Shown: positions 7,629 to 17,185, numbered from the stretch's first letter. The stretch: DNA of 64,000 bases from Desulforamulus putei DSM 12395 (GCF_900129195.1 NZ_FQUY01000002.1:62001-126000); one strand, 5' to 3'. Notes: generated by a model from the sequence alone, not told the origin. Numbers and translations: made by a program.

Positions 7629-9566
7629 TTGGTCGTCAAAGACAAGGAACAGCTTAAAAAACAACAGATGTTAAAAGAAAAACATGCCTGGCAGGAGCAA
7701 AAGCTGCGGGAGATTTTTGCCGATGGCCGCTCCCTTGGCAAAGAGGAGCTGGAGCGGGCCCTAGGGGGGCCCCTGCTCCCCAAAGTGAAGTTTCCGGTGG
7801 TGCGGCTGGTCAGCGGTCACTACGCACCGGCGGACAGCCCGGCAGCCTGGGAGGATGCCGCCAATTACCTGACCGGGCACGGTCCTTTAACCCTGGATGA
7901 TTTTGTCAGGAAGTTTAGAATACACAGCAGCCTGGTGGCGGCCCTGCGGGCCGGTAAGGAAATCCCTCCCTTTGTTATTTTACCTGACGGTACCATAACC
8001 ACCTCCACAACCCCCGAGGGGCAAGGGGAGCTGGCCCGGCGGCAAGCCAGCCGGGGATTGCAAGAAAAGCTGGAGGAAATTTACCGGAAGCAACCCTTTT
8101 TCAATCTGGGCTCCATCCTTGAGACACCGGAGCAAAGGGAAATGGCTGTCAGGATGATTCAATCGGACGGTTCCTACCGAATCAATATGAACGGGGTAGG
8201 TCTCTGGACGTCTCCCTATCCCCATTCACCCAAATTCATTGTTCAAGAGTTGAAAAGGCTCACCGGTATGCACCTGGAAGCCCGGGAAGGGCCGGATGTC
8301 CTGCCTTTGACATGGATTGCCACCCGTTCCATGACCGTGCAGGAAGCAGCAGATAAATTAAAACTGGGCATGGAGGATATTTTAAATCTGTGTGAACTGG
8401 AGGAATTAACTTCCTTCCGCATGGCCGGCAGCACCAGAGTATGGCGGGATGAAGTGAAGGCCATTAAATATCGCCCTGATTTACATAAGATCGTTAAGCG
8501 GGCCAGCAAAATAACCACCCTGGAAGCAGCGGACCTGCTGGATACCACCCCCGATCGGATTCGCAGACTGGTGAGAGAGGGTTACATCAACCCTGCCGGG
8601 GAAATCGAGAAAGAAGATGGCAGGATGGGCATCTTGGTGCGGCGGGGGGATATCCAGGCCATTAAAGAGAGGTTTCCCAGCATTGAGCATGAATGGGCCC
8701 TGGCCGCCAAGCAACAAAGGCGGGAGGCCGCCCGGGAAAGTGCTGCCAGGCGTGAAAAACCACCGGCGGGTAAAAAACGCCCCCGCCGGGCCGTCACGCC
8801 GCCGCCCCCGCCCGCCGGTCCGCTGGAACTGGATCATTTCCAACAACAGGCTGTCAGGGCCGCCCTAGCCGGCCGCCATGTCCTGGTGGCGGCCCCTACG
8901 GGAACCGGCAAAACTGTGATTGCCGAGCGATTAATTGAAGCAGTCATCGAAAGGGGGAAGGCAGCGGTTTATACCTCTCCCCTGAAGGCCCTGAGCAATC
9001 AAAAGTTTGTGGATTTTCGCAATGTGTTTGGTGACGAGATGGTGGGTCTGGTCACCGGGGATATTTCCATCAACCCCTACGCGCCGCTGTTGATCATGAC
9101 CACTGAAATTTTCCGCAACCGGTGTTTTTCCGAGCCGGAAGGGCTGGATGACGTGGCCTGTGTGGTCTTTGACGAAATCCACTACTTGGATGACCCGGAG
9201 CGGGGAACGGCCTGGGAGGAAAGTATTATCTTTGCGCCGCCCCATGTGAAATTCCTGGGGCTGTCAGCCACTGTACCCAACATTCAGGAAATTGCTGATT
9301 GGATGAGTGAGGTCCGGGGCGAACCCGTGGAGGTGGTGGTGGAAACCAACCGGGCAGTACCGCTGGCCATCAATTGGCTGAGTTCGGAGGGCATCATCCT
9401 GGATGAAGATGAAGCCCGGGAATATATTGAACAGGCCGTAAAAAAACGCAGCGAGGAACGGAAGGCCGAACGTCTGGCTGCCAGGGAAGAGGAGTTTGAA
9501 CTAAGAAGCAGGAGGTGGAACAGACGTGGAGCGCGTCGCAGCAGAAAACCCCTCGATCGCCATTGA
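7629..9566 (+). CDS. Ski2-type DEAD/DEAH helicase, N-terminal half with two HTH modules
   Basis: 645 residues. Residues 1-~390 hold an unusual N-terminal region with two excisionase/MerR-like helix-turn-helix segments (TVQEAADKLKLGMEDI near 240 and TTLEAADLLDTTPDRIRRLV near 300), then a Pro/Lys/Arg-rich linker. RecA lobe 1 follows: Q-like motif, motif I APTGTGKT (~422-429), motif II DEIH (~514), motif III SAT (~543). It stops before lobe 2, which continues in the next frame (9526-11082) with a 41-bp overlap. Single ~1150-residue Ski2/Mtr4-like proteins are usual, so this is a split or frameshifted gene. TTG start with GGGGAG 8 bp upstream. Role: ATP-driven RNA or DNA unwinding; target unknown. 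Confidence 0.8.
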   Translation: MVVKDKEQLKKQQMLKEKHAWQEQKLREIFADGRSLGKEELERALGGPLLPKVKFPVVRLVSGHYAPADSPAAWEDAANYLTGHGPLTLDDFVRKFRIHSSLVAALRAGKEIPPFVILPDGTITTSTTPEGQGELARRQASRGLQEKLEEIYRKQPFFNLGSILETPEQREMAVRMIQSDGSYRINMNGVGLWTSPYPHSPKFIVQELKRLTGMHLEAREGPDVLPLTWIATRSMTVQEAADKLKLGMEDILNLCELEELTSFRMAGSTRVWRDEVKAIKYRPDLHKIVKRASKITTLEAADLLDTTPDRIRRLVREGYINPAGEIEKEDGRMGILVRRGDIQAIKERFPSIEHEWALAAKQQRREAARESAARREKPPAGKKRPRRAVTPPPPPAGPLELDHFQQQAVRAALAGRHVLVAAPTGTGKTVIAERLIEAVIERGKAAVYTSPLKALSNQKFVDFRNVFGDEMVGLVTGDISINPYAPLLIMTTEIFRNRCFSEPEGLDDVACVVFDEIHYLDDPERGTAWEESIIFAPPHVKFLGLSATVPNIQEIADWMSEVRGEPVEVVVETNRAVPLAINWLSSEGIILDEDEAREYIEQAVKKRSEERKAERLAAREEEFELRSRRWNRRGARRSRKPLDRH

Positions 9567-11082
9567 GGCTGTGCAGGATCACCTGCCCGCCCTCTACTTT
9601 GTCTTTGGCCGGGCCCGTACCGAGGAACTGGCGGCCGAGTTAGGACGGGAATGGGACTTTTTATTCCCGGATGAAAAGGAAATGGTCCTCAAGGCCATTT
9701 TGGAGACAGAAAAGGAGCACCCGGAGATATTTCAGCGGGGCCACCGCCGGGTATTGCGGAAACTGCTGCAGCAGGGTATTGGTTATCACCATGCCGGACT
9801 GTCTCCGGTTTTGAAAAATTTGGTGGAACGTCTTTATGAAAGCCGCCTGCTCTGGGTGTTGTTCTGCACCGAAACCTTTGCCGCCGGGGTCAATTTCCCG
9901 GCCGCCACCACGTTGTTTCATTCCTGCCGCAAGTGGGACGGTAAGGAATTTAGAACCCTCATGAACAGAGAATTTTTCCAGATGGCGGGCCGGGCCGGGC
10001 GCCGGGGCTTTGACCGGGTGGGACATGTTTACATTCGAATTGATGATAAATTCCCCGAACAAACCGGTTTTTTTGACGAGTCCCAGGTGGAGTCGGTGTA
10101 TGGCCGGCTGACCATTTCCCCCAATACCGTACTGAGCCTGTTGAAATGGAAAACCGATGAGGAGATAGACCGGTTCCTGACCCAGAACTTCTCTGCTTAC
10201 CAGGAAAGGCGGGCCCAGCGGGAAATCAACCAGTTATTGGAGGAGTTAAACCGGCAGTATGAACAGGTCAAAAGTATCTTTTGTGAACTGAGGGGCGAAG
10301 CCTCCTGCCCCCTGCAGCGGCGCAAACTGATCCGGGAGCAAAAACGCCTGCGTTCCTCCAAGTATAAAAACCGGCCCGGTTCCAGGGAGAGAATTGAGGA
10401 GATCAAACAGATCCTGGCCAACCAGCAGAGCCAGCGCTGCCTGCACGAGGTGTGTGCGGATGCCAGGGACCGGCTGGAGGCCCTGGGATACCAGCGGGCC
10501 GGGCTGCTGGGACAGCTAAATGCCGTTCAACAGCAGTCCCAAAAATACATCCATGAGTATCATTTTGTGAAAGGTATTCTGGAAAACCTGGGGTATATTA
10601 AGGGACGGGAATTTTTCGCCCGGGGCAACTTTGCGCTGGAACTGCACGTGCAGGAAATCTTTGTGACGGAGCTGGCCTTTGCCGGGATCCTGGAGGATTT
10701 AGCCCCGGAGCAAGTGGCCGGCATCCTGGCCGGGGTGGATTATATTCCCGGACGCCGGGAATTTGTCCCGGCCCCTCCCTATGACCCCACCCCCGTCCAC
10801 GAACTGCGGGAAGAATTGCTGGCAGCCGGGGTACCGCCGCAATTTCTGGTATGGTCCAGCGCCCCGGGCTTTGTGGCCCATGCCTGGTACACCGGCCAGG
10901 GGCTGGATTACCTGCTGGAAAATACCAGCCTGCAGGAGGGCGACATTGTGTCCATCATCCGGCGACTCATTGATTTACTCCGCCAGATCGATGATGCCAG
11001 CCACAGCAACCCGTCCCTGCGGGAGCGGGTACGGGAAATTCGCCGGGTCATTGACCGGGATGAAGTGGCCGTGGTGTTCTAA
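9526..11082 (+). CDS. Ski2-type helicase, C-terminal half (lobe 2 and accessory domains)
   Basis: 518 residues beginning just before motif IV-like LPALYFVFGRART. Motif V is TETFAAGVNFPA (~118-129) and motif VI QMAGRAGRRGFD (~150-161), followed by a Ski2-like C-terminal helical region. The frame is open from 9505 and has a GTG at 9526 with a perfect SD site AGGAGGT at 9510-9516 (9-bp spacing). It could therefore be translated as a separate subunit coupled to the first half. A single-base shift between 9505 and 9566 would fuse both halves. The three extra-long spacings typical of a dead gene are absent; both halves read cleanly. Confidence 0.8.
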   Translation: MERVAAENPSIAIEAVQDHLPALYFVFGRARTEELAAELGREWDFLFPDEKEMVLKAILETEKEHPEIFQRGHRRVLRKLLQQGIGYHHAGLSPVLKNLVERLYESRLLWVLFCTETFAAGVNFPAATTLFHSCRKWDGKEFRTLMNREFFQMAGRAGRRGFDRVGHVYIRIDDKFPEQTGFFDESQVESVYGRLTISPNTVLSLLKWKTDEEIDRFLTQNFSAYQERRAQREINQLLEELNRQYEQVKSIFCELRGEASCPLQRRKLIREQKRLRSSKYKNRPGSRERIEEIKQILANQQSQRCLHEVCADARDRLEALGYQRAGLLGQLNAVQQQSQKYIHEYHFVKGILENLGYIKGREFFARGNFALELHVQEIFVTELAFAGILEDLAPEQVAGILAGVDYIPGRREFVPAPPYDPTPVHELREELLAAGVPPQFLVWSSAPGFVAHAWYTGQGLDYLLENTSLQEGDIVSIIRRLIDLLRQIDDASHSNPSLRERVREIRRVIDRDEVAVVF

Positions 11083-11091
11083 AAACAAAAG

Positions 11092-11110
11092 GGGCAGGCT
11101 AAGCCTGCCC
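11092..11110. terminator. Bidirectional terminator between convergent genes
   Basis: GGGCAGGC (11092-11099), a TAA loop, and GCCTGCCC (11103-11110). On the minus strand it is followed by CTTTTGTTTTT, and on the plus strand by TCATTTATTTTA. It serves the helicase (+) and the SIMPL gene (-). Confidence 0.85.
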
Positions 11111-11114
11111 TCAT

Positions 11115-11855
11115 TTATTTTATACTGAACTCTACATTGACCACGGCGGTGATTTCTTTTTCTATGGAGGAGGTATCATTGATGCCGTAGTCCGAGATCT
11201 CGTTGGAGTTGACCGGGGTAATTTGGAAAACCCCCATTTTGGCGGACCGCAGTGCACCGATGCGGCTTCCGGTACTGGCGGCCATTTTTTCTGCCCGCAG
11301 TTTGGCGTCCCTGGTGGCCTCGGCCAGCATGTTTACTTTTAAGTCGTTGAGCTTGGTATAAAAGTACTGCGGGGGCTGCGATTCAAAGACAACACCCTGT
11401 TCAATCAACTCGGTGGACTCCCGGGCAATGCCGGCAATTTTCTGTACATCTGTGGATTTGATTTCCACGGTTTGCAAAAGTCGATAACTGGCAATTTGGC
11501 CGGTGCTGGTGCCGTTGGGATGATAGATATACTGTGGCATTGTGCTGATAGAGGAAACTGTAATTTGATCTTCCGGGATGCCTTTCTCTTTAAGATAAGA
11601 CTTCACTTTTTCCAAATCACTTTTCAAGTTCTTGTAAGCCTCCGGCAAAGCAGCAGATTCCTGATAAAAGGAACCCCGCCAGACGGCCAGATCCGATAAG
11701 ATTTGTTTCTTGGCGGAACCTGTGACGGTGATGGAAGATTTGCTGGCGGCATAATAAGAAAGAGGCTTGGCCAGTACAAAAGAACAGATAACCAGTGAAA
11801 TTGCCAGCAGGGCTGCTGAAATGACAAAATATTTCCCCTTGCCGTTTTGATCCAT
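11115..11855 (-). CDS. SIMPL-domain (DUF541) exported protein
   Basis: About 246 residues: one N-terminal membrane/signal helix (ISAALLAISLVICSFVLA) followed by a SIMPL/DUF541 domain, recognisable from ITVTGSAKKQILSDLAVWRG and from the ATRDAKLRAEKMAASTGSRIGALRSA segment. The family is found anchored at the outer face of the membrane; its biochemical role is not settled. The ATG at 11855 (MDQNGKG) is preferred over the longer frame from 11882 because GGGGGGA lies just upstream of it. It is transcribed toward the helicase and lies next to the left end of the defence island. Confidence 0.88.
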   Translation of the reverse strand: MDQNGKGKYFVISAALLAISLVICSFVLAKPLSYYAASKSSITVTGSAKKQILSDLAVWRGSFYQESAALPEAYKNLKSDLEKVKSYLKEKGIPEDQITVSSISTMPQYIYHPNGTSTGQIASYRLLQTVEIKSTDVQKIAGIARESTELIEQGVVFESQPPQYFYTKLNDLKVNMLAEATRDAKLRAEKMAASTGSRIGALRSAKMGVFQITPVNSNEISDYGINDTSSIEKEITAVVNVEFSIK

Positions 11856-11928
11856 TAAATCCCCCCCAAAACAATTTTTCAACGGTGGAACACTTTGGTA
11901 AATAATAGACGTTGCATTATAAAAAATG

Positions 11929-11961
11929 TAACAGGAGAAGTAAAAAGATTTTAAAAAATTT
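11929..11961 (+). repeat. Left copy of 33-bp direct repeat bracketing the PT island
   Basis: It starts with the 18-mer TAACAGGAGAAGTAAAAA (11929-11946). The next 15 bases differ from the right copy (32061-32093) at only two positions (31/33 identical). This copy is 108 bp before the first gene of the operon and the other begins 16 bp after the last stop. The core resembles an SD site, but no gene starts behind either copy. No integrase or transposase is present. Confidence 0.75.
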
Positions 11962-11997
11962 AGAAGAAATGTACCGCTTGCTCTTGTGAGATGTCCG

Positions 11998-12026
11998 TTG
12001 TCATTGCAGGAAAAATGCGTTTGGAT
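11998..12026 (+). promoter_or_regulatory. Weak candidate promoter of the PT operon
   Basis: TTGTCA (11998-12003, 5/6 to the -35 consensus) is followed after 17 bp by TTGGAT (12021-12026, only 3/6 to the -10). GAGGAG at 12055-12060 is the SD of the first gene. The remainder of the 214-bp gap from 11856 holds only the direct repeat. Confidence 0.3.
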
Positions 12027-12069
12027 AGCAAACTAATTACCTAATTATATTTATGAGGAGCATTTTTCC

Positions 12070-12999
12070 ATGAACGCAGCAATACTCTCGCCCGCGGAAT
12101 ACCTGCAGCAAGGCAACATGGGCCGGCACGAAACCTTTGCCCCGCGTTACGGCTGGCTGGTGAAGGGCTGCCGGGCCGTGCAGGAAGACCCGCACATCTT
12201 CAAAGCATCCAACGCCATAGAGCGCCTAGGGGTGGGTAAAAACATGGTCGCCTCCATTCGCTTCTGGTGTCTGTGCTGTAAACTGATCCAGCCGGCGAAC
12301 GGTGGTGCCTACCAGCTCACAGAGCTGGGGCAAAAGCTGTTCACTGGCCCCAAAGCCTACGACCCTTATCTGGAGGACGAAGGCACCCTCTGGCTGCTGC
12401 ACTGGCAAATTTTTTTACCCCGGCTGGAAGCCGTAGCCTGGCCGCTGGCTTTCAACAAATGCCGGCTCGCCAGCTTTGACATCAAACAACTGGCTCATTT
12501 CCTGCACCAGGCCGGGCAGGCATATGAACGCTGGCAGGAGATATCCTCCCATACTTGGGAGCGTGATGCCTCCTGTATCCTGCGCATGTATGCCGACGAC
12601 CGGGCGAACGGCGATATAGACAGCCCTTTTACCCGGTTGGGGCTGCTCTGCCGGGTGCCGGAAAGCAATCACTTTACCTTCAACATAGCGGAAAAACCCG
12701 AACTGCCACCGCTCATCTTTGCCGCCGCCTGTTTTTCCTATATGCACCACTATGCCGGGGAGGGTGTGCGCACCGTCACCCTGGCAAAACTGAGCTACGA
12801 TTTTAACTCTCCCGGCGTGGTGTTTAAAATACCCGAAAGTGCAGTCGGCAGCCTGTTGGAGCAGGCGGCAGAGGCGTTGCCTTTCTTTTCTTTGGAACAC
12901 ATAGCTGGAAACCTTCAACTGCACCTGCGGGAGAAAAATCTCACCCCCGCCCAGCTCTACTGGCTGGCCCTGGAAAAATACTACAAGGAGTCAAAGTAA
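12070..12999 (+). CDS. sspB: DUF4007 protein, SspB-like (PT modification)
   Basis: 309 residues. The DUF4007 hallmark is GRHETFAPRYGWLVKG (residues 18-33), followed by a winged-helix-like segment ending in YQLTELGQKLF and a helical domain with WLLHWQIFL. As I recall the SspABCD literature, the SspB subunit of the single-strand phosphorothioation writer is a DUF4007 protein that nicks or handles DNA; the two following genes match SspC and SspD. ATG with SD GAGGAG 9 bp upstream. It directly abuts the next gene (stop 12997-12999, ATG 13000). DUF4007 also occurs next to other ATPase/PAPS-reductase pairs, so SspB identity rests on context. Confidence 0.75.
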   Translation: MNAAILSPAEYLQQGNMGRHETFAPRYGWLVKGCRAVQEDPHIFKASNAIERLGVGKNMVASIRFWCLCCKLIQPANGGAYQLTELGQKLFTGPKAYDPYLEDEGTLWLLHWQIFLPRLEAVAWPLAFNKCRLASFDIKQLAHFLHQAGQAYERWQEISSHTWERDASCILRMYADDRANGDIDSPFTRLGLLCRVPESNHFTFNIAEKPELPPLIFAAACFSYMHHYAGEGVRTVTLAKLSYDFNSPGVVFKIPESAVGSLLEQAAEALPFFSLEHIAGNLQLHLREKNLTPAQLYWLALEKYYKESK

Positions 13000-15900
13000 A
13001 TGTCGTTATCCGGCAATTTCCTCAGCAACTACATCCGTTCCGGCGGAGCAGCAGCCCGCTCCGTGCACATAGAGCGGGACAACGGAGCTGTCAACTTGCT
13101 GCAAAATTACCAACTGGGCCCGGCCGGTCAGCAGGTGCTGGGCCGCCTGGCAGCCGCCCTGCAGGGTGAAAAAATAAACGCCTGGTCGCTCACCGGCCCC
13201 TACGGCATGGGCAAATCTGCTCTGCTCAGCTTATTGCTGGCCCTGTGCGGTCCGGCCGCCAGTGAACCCGGCCGCGTGGCCTGGCAGCGGCTGCGTGCCA
13301 GTCATCCGTCCCTGGCAGACCAACTGCGCTGCGGTCTGCAAAATGTATGCGGAGACGCCGGCCTTTATACCATAGCCATCACCGCAGGGTACGAACCAGT
13401 CTCGGCTGCTCTGCAACGGGGCCTGCCCCAAACCAGCCGGGTCAAACAAAACGCCGCTGCGCCATCTGCTCTGCTGGACGGTTACCGGCAACTGCAGCAG
13501 CGGGCCGGTCGTCCCATTTTGCTGGTGCTGGATGAATTCGGCAAGAACTTAGAATACCTGTCCTACCACCCCGACCGGGGCGACCTCTTTATTCTGCAAC
13601 AACTGGCCGAAACCCCCGGCATATTTATCATGGTGTGCCTGCACCAGGCCTTTGAAGAATACGCCGCTGCCCTTTCCCCCGCCCAGCGCCGGGAGTGGGC
13701 TAAAATCCAGGGACGCTTTGAAGACATATCCTTTGTGGAAAACAACGACCATTTGTTATTGCTCATGCGGCGTGCTTTGCAGAAAGAACTGCCGCCTGAC
13801 CTGGCGGACAGAGTGCGGCAATGGGCGCAGCAAGCGGCCGGGCAGGCCCGCCGGTTTGCCCCCCACCTGCCCGCCCTGCAGGATCAGGACACCCTAGAGC
13901 AGCTTTACCCGCTGCAGCCCGTAACCGCCCTGGCCCTGGCGGAGCTTTGCCGTCGCCTAGCCCAGTACAACCGTACCCTTTTTTCCTTTTTGAACAGTGG
14001 CCATCATCTGGCCCTGCCCGCCCTGTTAAACCGCACCCCCCTGTCGGACAGCGGCCCTCTGCCTGCCGTGGGGCTGGATGCGCTCTATGACTATTTTATC
14101 AACAGCGCCACACTGCCATCTTTGGATCGGCCGGAAGCCCAGCGCTGGCTGGAAATTCAAGACATGATCAACAACGCCGGCGACCTGCCCCCGCTGGAAC
14201 AAGCCCTGCTCAAAAGCATCGGCCTGCTCAACCTGCTGGGCAAAGGGGCGGTTTGTCCGGCCAGTGCGGAGGTCCTAAACTCGCTCTTGGAATTATCCGG
14301 CCAGGCCACCCCGGCCCAGGTGCAAAAAGCCCTGCACATGCTGGTGGCGGCGGGCAAACTTCTCTACCGCACCTACGCTGCGGAGTATCGCCTCTGGGAA
14401 GGCAGCGATATTGATATTACTGATGCTCTGCGCCGGCAAAAAGAGCGCCTGGCCTTAAAACCCCTGGAGCAAATACTGCAACAGCACCTGCCTCTTTCTC
14501 CTCTGGTGGCCGCCCGCCATGCCCTGGAAAAGGGCACTGTGCGCTGCTTTGAACGGCGCTGGCTGGAGGAGGCGGCCGTTCATGAGGAACCGGTCCCGGC
14601 TGACGGCTGCGACGGTTTATTGCTGTATTGTTACGGCCTGGCTACGGCGCCTCCAATGTTACCCGCCCGCTGCCGGGACGGGCGGCCCCTGCTGGTGGCC
14701 TACGCCCCCGTCAAAAACGCCATAAAAGAAAAGGCGCTGGAAATCAGCGCCCTGCAAACCTTGCTGACGGAAAGGGAAGAACTGGCCCACGACGCCGTGG
14801 CCCGGCGGGAAATAAAATACCGCCTGCAGGTGGCCGAAACCGCCTTTCGCACGCTGGTAACCAAGGCTTATGCTCCCGGTTCGCCCCATGTCCAGTGGCT
14901 GAGCGAAGGCCGGCCGGTGACGCTGAACAGCAGCCGGGAATTGGGCCGGGAGCTTTCCCGCCTCTGCGATAAAGTGTACAACAGCTGCCCGCACATCAGA
15001 AATGAGATGATCAATTATAACAAACTTTCCAGCGCCGCGGCCAGAGCCCGCCGCGAACTGCTGGAAGCCATGGTTGAAAAGGCCGAGCTGGAAAACCTGG
15101 GAATGAAAGGATTTGGCCCCGAAGTGGCCCTGTACCGCTCCCTGCTTTTCAGCACAGGCCTGCACGTTCCCCCGTTGGGTTCAGGCGGCTGGCAGCTCAC
15201 CCTGCCGGGCAGCGACCCCAGCCTGTATCCCCTCTGGCAAGAAATAGAACATATGTTATCCGGTGATCCTCAGGGCATCAGTGCCTCGGCCGTCCTGGAG
15301 CGTCTGCAGCAGCCTCCCTTTGGGTTGCGCCAGGGGCCGGCTGTCGTTTTTCTCTGCCATTACATACTGGTGAAGGCCGATGAAATAGTGGTTTTCCGGG
15401 AAAACAACTACATGCCTTACTTGAGCGGCGCCACTCTGTCCCTGCTCAGCAAACGGCCCGAACTGTTCATTTTGAAAAAAATTGCTGTAAGCGAACTGCA
15501 GCGCAGTATATTCACCGCCTACCGGAATATTTTACGCCAGGCCAGTATAACCGGCGCCCAAAAGCTGCGCAACCAGTCCCTGCTCACCGTGGTGACACCG
15601 CTGATGAAATTTGCCCAGGGTCTTTCGGCCTATGCCCGTCAGACCCGACAGGTTTCCCCCGCCGCCCGCCGCGTGCTGCTGGCCCTGCAAAATGCTGCTG
15701 ACCCTTTAGAGCTGCTCTTTCATGAACTGCCTGCTGCCCTGCAAATTGATTGGCAGGATGACTATGAACAGGCGGTGGAAGAACTGCAGCAGCGTTTGCT
15801 GGCCGCCCTGCAGGAACTGGCCCGGGCCGACGATATTTTGCAACAAAAAGTGCAGGATATTTTGCTGCAAACCTGGCCGGCAAAAAATTTAGGGCAACTT

Positions 15901-16347
15901 TGTGCTATAATGAAGGAAAAAGTTATTGGTTTGGTAGATATTTGCCGGGATCCGGAACTAAAGCCCCTGCTGGCGGCCCTGCTCCGGCCGGCGGAAGACC
16001 CGGAAAAATGGGCGCGGGGCATTGCCGGCAGTGTGCTGAAAAAACCCTTGGACAGCTGGCAGGACCAGGATTTGCTGCTCTTTGCCGAAATGTTGCCCCA
16101 CCTGGCGACCCGGATGGAGCAGCTGAAACTGCTGCGTGCCGCTGACCGGCCCCAGCACTGCGGCCAGGTGCTGCTCAGCATAAGTACTCCCTCCGGCATG
16201 CGGCGCCAGCTCATTTCTGCCGCCTCTCAACGTGACGGTGAAGTGCAGCGCCGAGTAGCCGAAATTATGGCCCTGCCGCCGGAAAAGGCCCGGGCCGTGT
16301 TGCTGGCTCTGGCCGAGCAAATTTTGCCAGTAGAAAGCGGTGATTAA
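13000..16347 (+). CDS. sspC: Large P-loop ATPase, SspC-like
   Basis: 1115 residues, cytosolic. Walker A is GPYGMGKS (66-73) and Walker B is ILLVLDEFGKNLEYL (Asp178-Glu179). The rest is mostly alpha-helical, rich in Leu/Ala/Gln, with a charged segment near 575-625. The Walker-B 'DEFGK' form is shared with the second large ATPase of this operon (27702-32045) and resembles BrxC/PglY-type ATPases of phage defence. Between DUF4007 and a PAPS-reductase-like gene it fits SspC, the ATPase of the PT writer. It abuts sspB and overlaps the next gene by 8 bp. The function of its ATPase is not settled. Confidence 0.68.
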   Translation: MSLSGNFLSNYIRSGGAAARSVHIERDNGAVNLLQNYQLGPAGQQVLGRLAAALQGEKINAWSLTGPYGMGKSALLSLLLALCGPAASEPGRVAWQRLRASHPSLADQLRCGLQNVCGDAGLYTIAITAGYEPVSAALQRGLPQTSRVKQNAAAPSALLDGYRQLQQRAGRPILLVLDEFGKNLEYLSYHPDRGDLFILQQLAETPGIFIMVCLHQAFEEYAAALSPAQRREWAKIQGRFEDISFVENNDHLLLLMRRALQKELPPDLADRVRQWAQQAAGQARRFAPHLPALQDQDTLEQLYPLQPVTALALAELCRRLAQYNRTLFSFLNSGHHLALPALLNRTPLSDSGPLPAVGLDALYDYFINSATLPSLDRPEAQRWLEIQDMINNAGDLPPLEQALLKSIGLLNLLGKGAVCPASAEVLNSLLELSGQATPAQVQKALHMLVAAGKLLYRTYAAEYRLWEGSDIDITDALRRQKERLALKPLEQILQQHLPLSPLVAARHALEKGTVRCFERRWLEEAAVHEEPVPADGCDGLLLYCYGLATAPPMLPARCRDGRPLLVAYAPVKNAIKEKALEISALQTLLTEREELAHDAVARREIKYRLQVAETAFRTLVTKAYAPGSPHVQWLSEGRPVTLNSSRELGRELSRLCDKVYNSCPHIRNEMINYNKLSSAAARARRELLEAMVEKAELENLGMKGFGPEVALYRSLLFSTGLHVPPLGSGGWQLTLPGSDPSLYPLWQEIEHMLSGDPQGISASAVLERLQQPPFGLRQGPAVVFLCHYILVKADEIVVFRENNYMPYLSGATLSLLSKRPELFILKKIAVSELQRSIFTAYRNILRQASITGAQKLRNQSLLTVVTPLMKFAQGLSAYARQTRQVSPAARRVLLALQNAADPLELLFHELPAALQIDWQDDYEQAVEELQQRLLAALQELARADDILQQKVQDILLQTWPAKNLGQLCAIMKEKVIGLVDICRDPELKPLLAALLRPAEDPEKWARGIAGSVLKKPLDSWQDQDLLLFAEMLPHLATRMEQLKLLRAADRPQHCGQVLLSISTPSGMRRQLISAASQRDGEVQRRVAEIMALPPEKARAVLLALAEQILPVESGD

Positions 16348-17185
16348 AATGCTGATAAAGAATGTCCATGAGCGCCATATTCTGGCCCTTTCCGGGGGCA
16401 AGGACAGCGCGGCCCTAGCCGTGTATATGCGGGAAAAGTATCCCCACCTGCCCCTGGAATATGTCTTTACCGACAGCGGTTGTGAACTGCCCGAAACCTA
16501 CGAGTACCTGGACCGCATCCGAGCCGTACTTAATATTGACATAACAGTGATTAGGCCGGAGAAGAGCTGGGATAGCTACTGGTCGTTGGTAAAGGTGAAG
16601 AAAACACCAGCCGGTGTTTTTACTTATTTACCTTCGCCGAAACAGCGCTGGTGTACTGAGGTTTTAAAGTTGATTCCTTATGAAAAGTGGATAGAAAGTA
16701 GTTATCCCGGTTGTAACATTATAAGTTATGTTGGTTTGCGAGCCGATGAAAAACGAGAGAGAAAAGGGTTGATATCAAAAAATAGAAAAATATTTACCTG
16801 TTTCCCTTTTATTGAAGATGGGTTAACTTATGATGATATTAAACACTTACTAGAGAAATCTGGTTTAGGTTTTCCAGCTTATTATCAATGGAGAAAGCGT
16901 TCCGGTTGTTATTTTTGTTTTTACCAAACCAAACGTGAATGGTTGGGGCTATATGAACATCACCCGGAACTTTATTATAAGGCAATGAGTTACGAAACAG
17001 TTATACATGAAGCGGGAGTGCGTTTCACATGGTGTGATGACATGAGTTTGAGTGAATTATTGGAGAGAAGAGAAGAAATATTACGTCAGCTTCCCTTAGA
17101 TGATACTGACAATAAGTCAGTGGAAAAATTATCCAATATTTTGGGAAAAGTATTGGTTGAAAGAGGGGTGTTGCAATGGGTATAG
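16340..17185 (+). CDS. sspD: PAPS-reductase-like sulfurtransferase, SspD/DndC-like
   Basis: 281 residues of the ATP-pyrophosphatase (PP-loop)/PAPS reductase superfamily: SGGKDS at 18-23. Cys105 is in KQRWCTEVLK, and Cys190/Cys193 in SGCYFCFYQTKREW, positions where DndC-type enzymes bind an Fe-S cluster. The predicted role is to activate the DNA backbone with ATP and insert sulfur. It is shorter than DndC (about 500 residues) and close to SspD size. GTG 16340 overlaps the ATPase gene; ATG 16349 is an alternative. From about residue 74 to its end the DNA becomes AT-rich (30-45% G+C in sampled lines against 60-68% around it), while the PP-loop part is GC-rich, so the gene looks chimeric. Confidence 0.8.
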   Translation: MIKMLIKNVHERHILALSGGKDSAALAVYMREKYPHLPLEYVFTDSGCELPETYEYLDRIRAVLNIDITVIRPEKSWDSYWSLVKVKKTPAGVFTYLPSPKQRWCTEVLKLIPYEKWIESSYPGCNIISYVGLRADEKRERKGLISKNRKIFTCFPFIEDGLTYDDIKHLLEKSGLGFPAYYQWRKRSGCYFCFYQTKREWLGLYEHHPELYYKAMSYETVIHEAGVRFTWCDDMSLSELLERREEILRQLPLDDTDNKSVEKLSNILGKVLVERGVLQWV

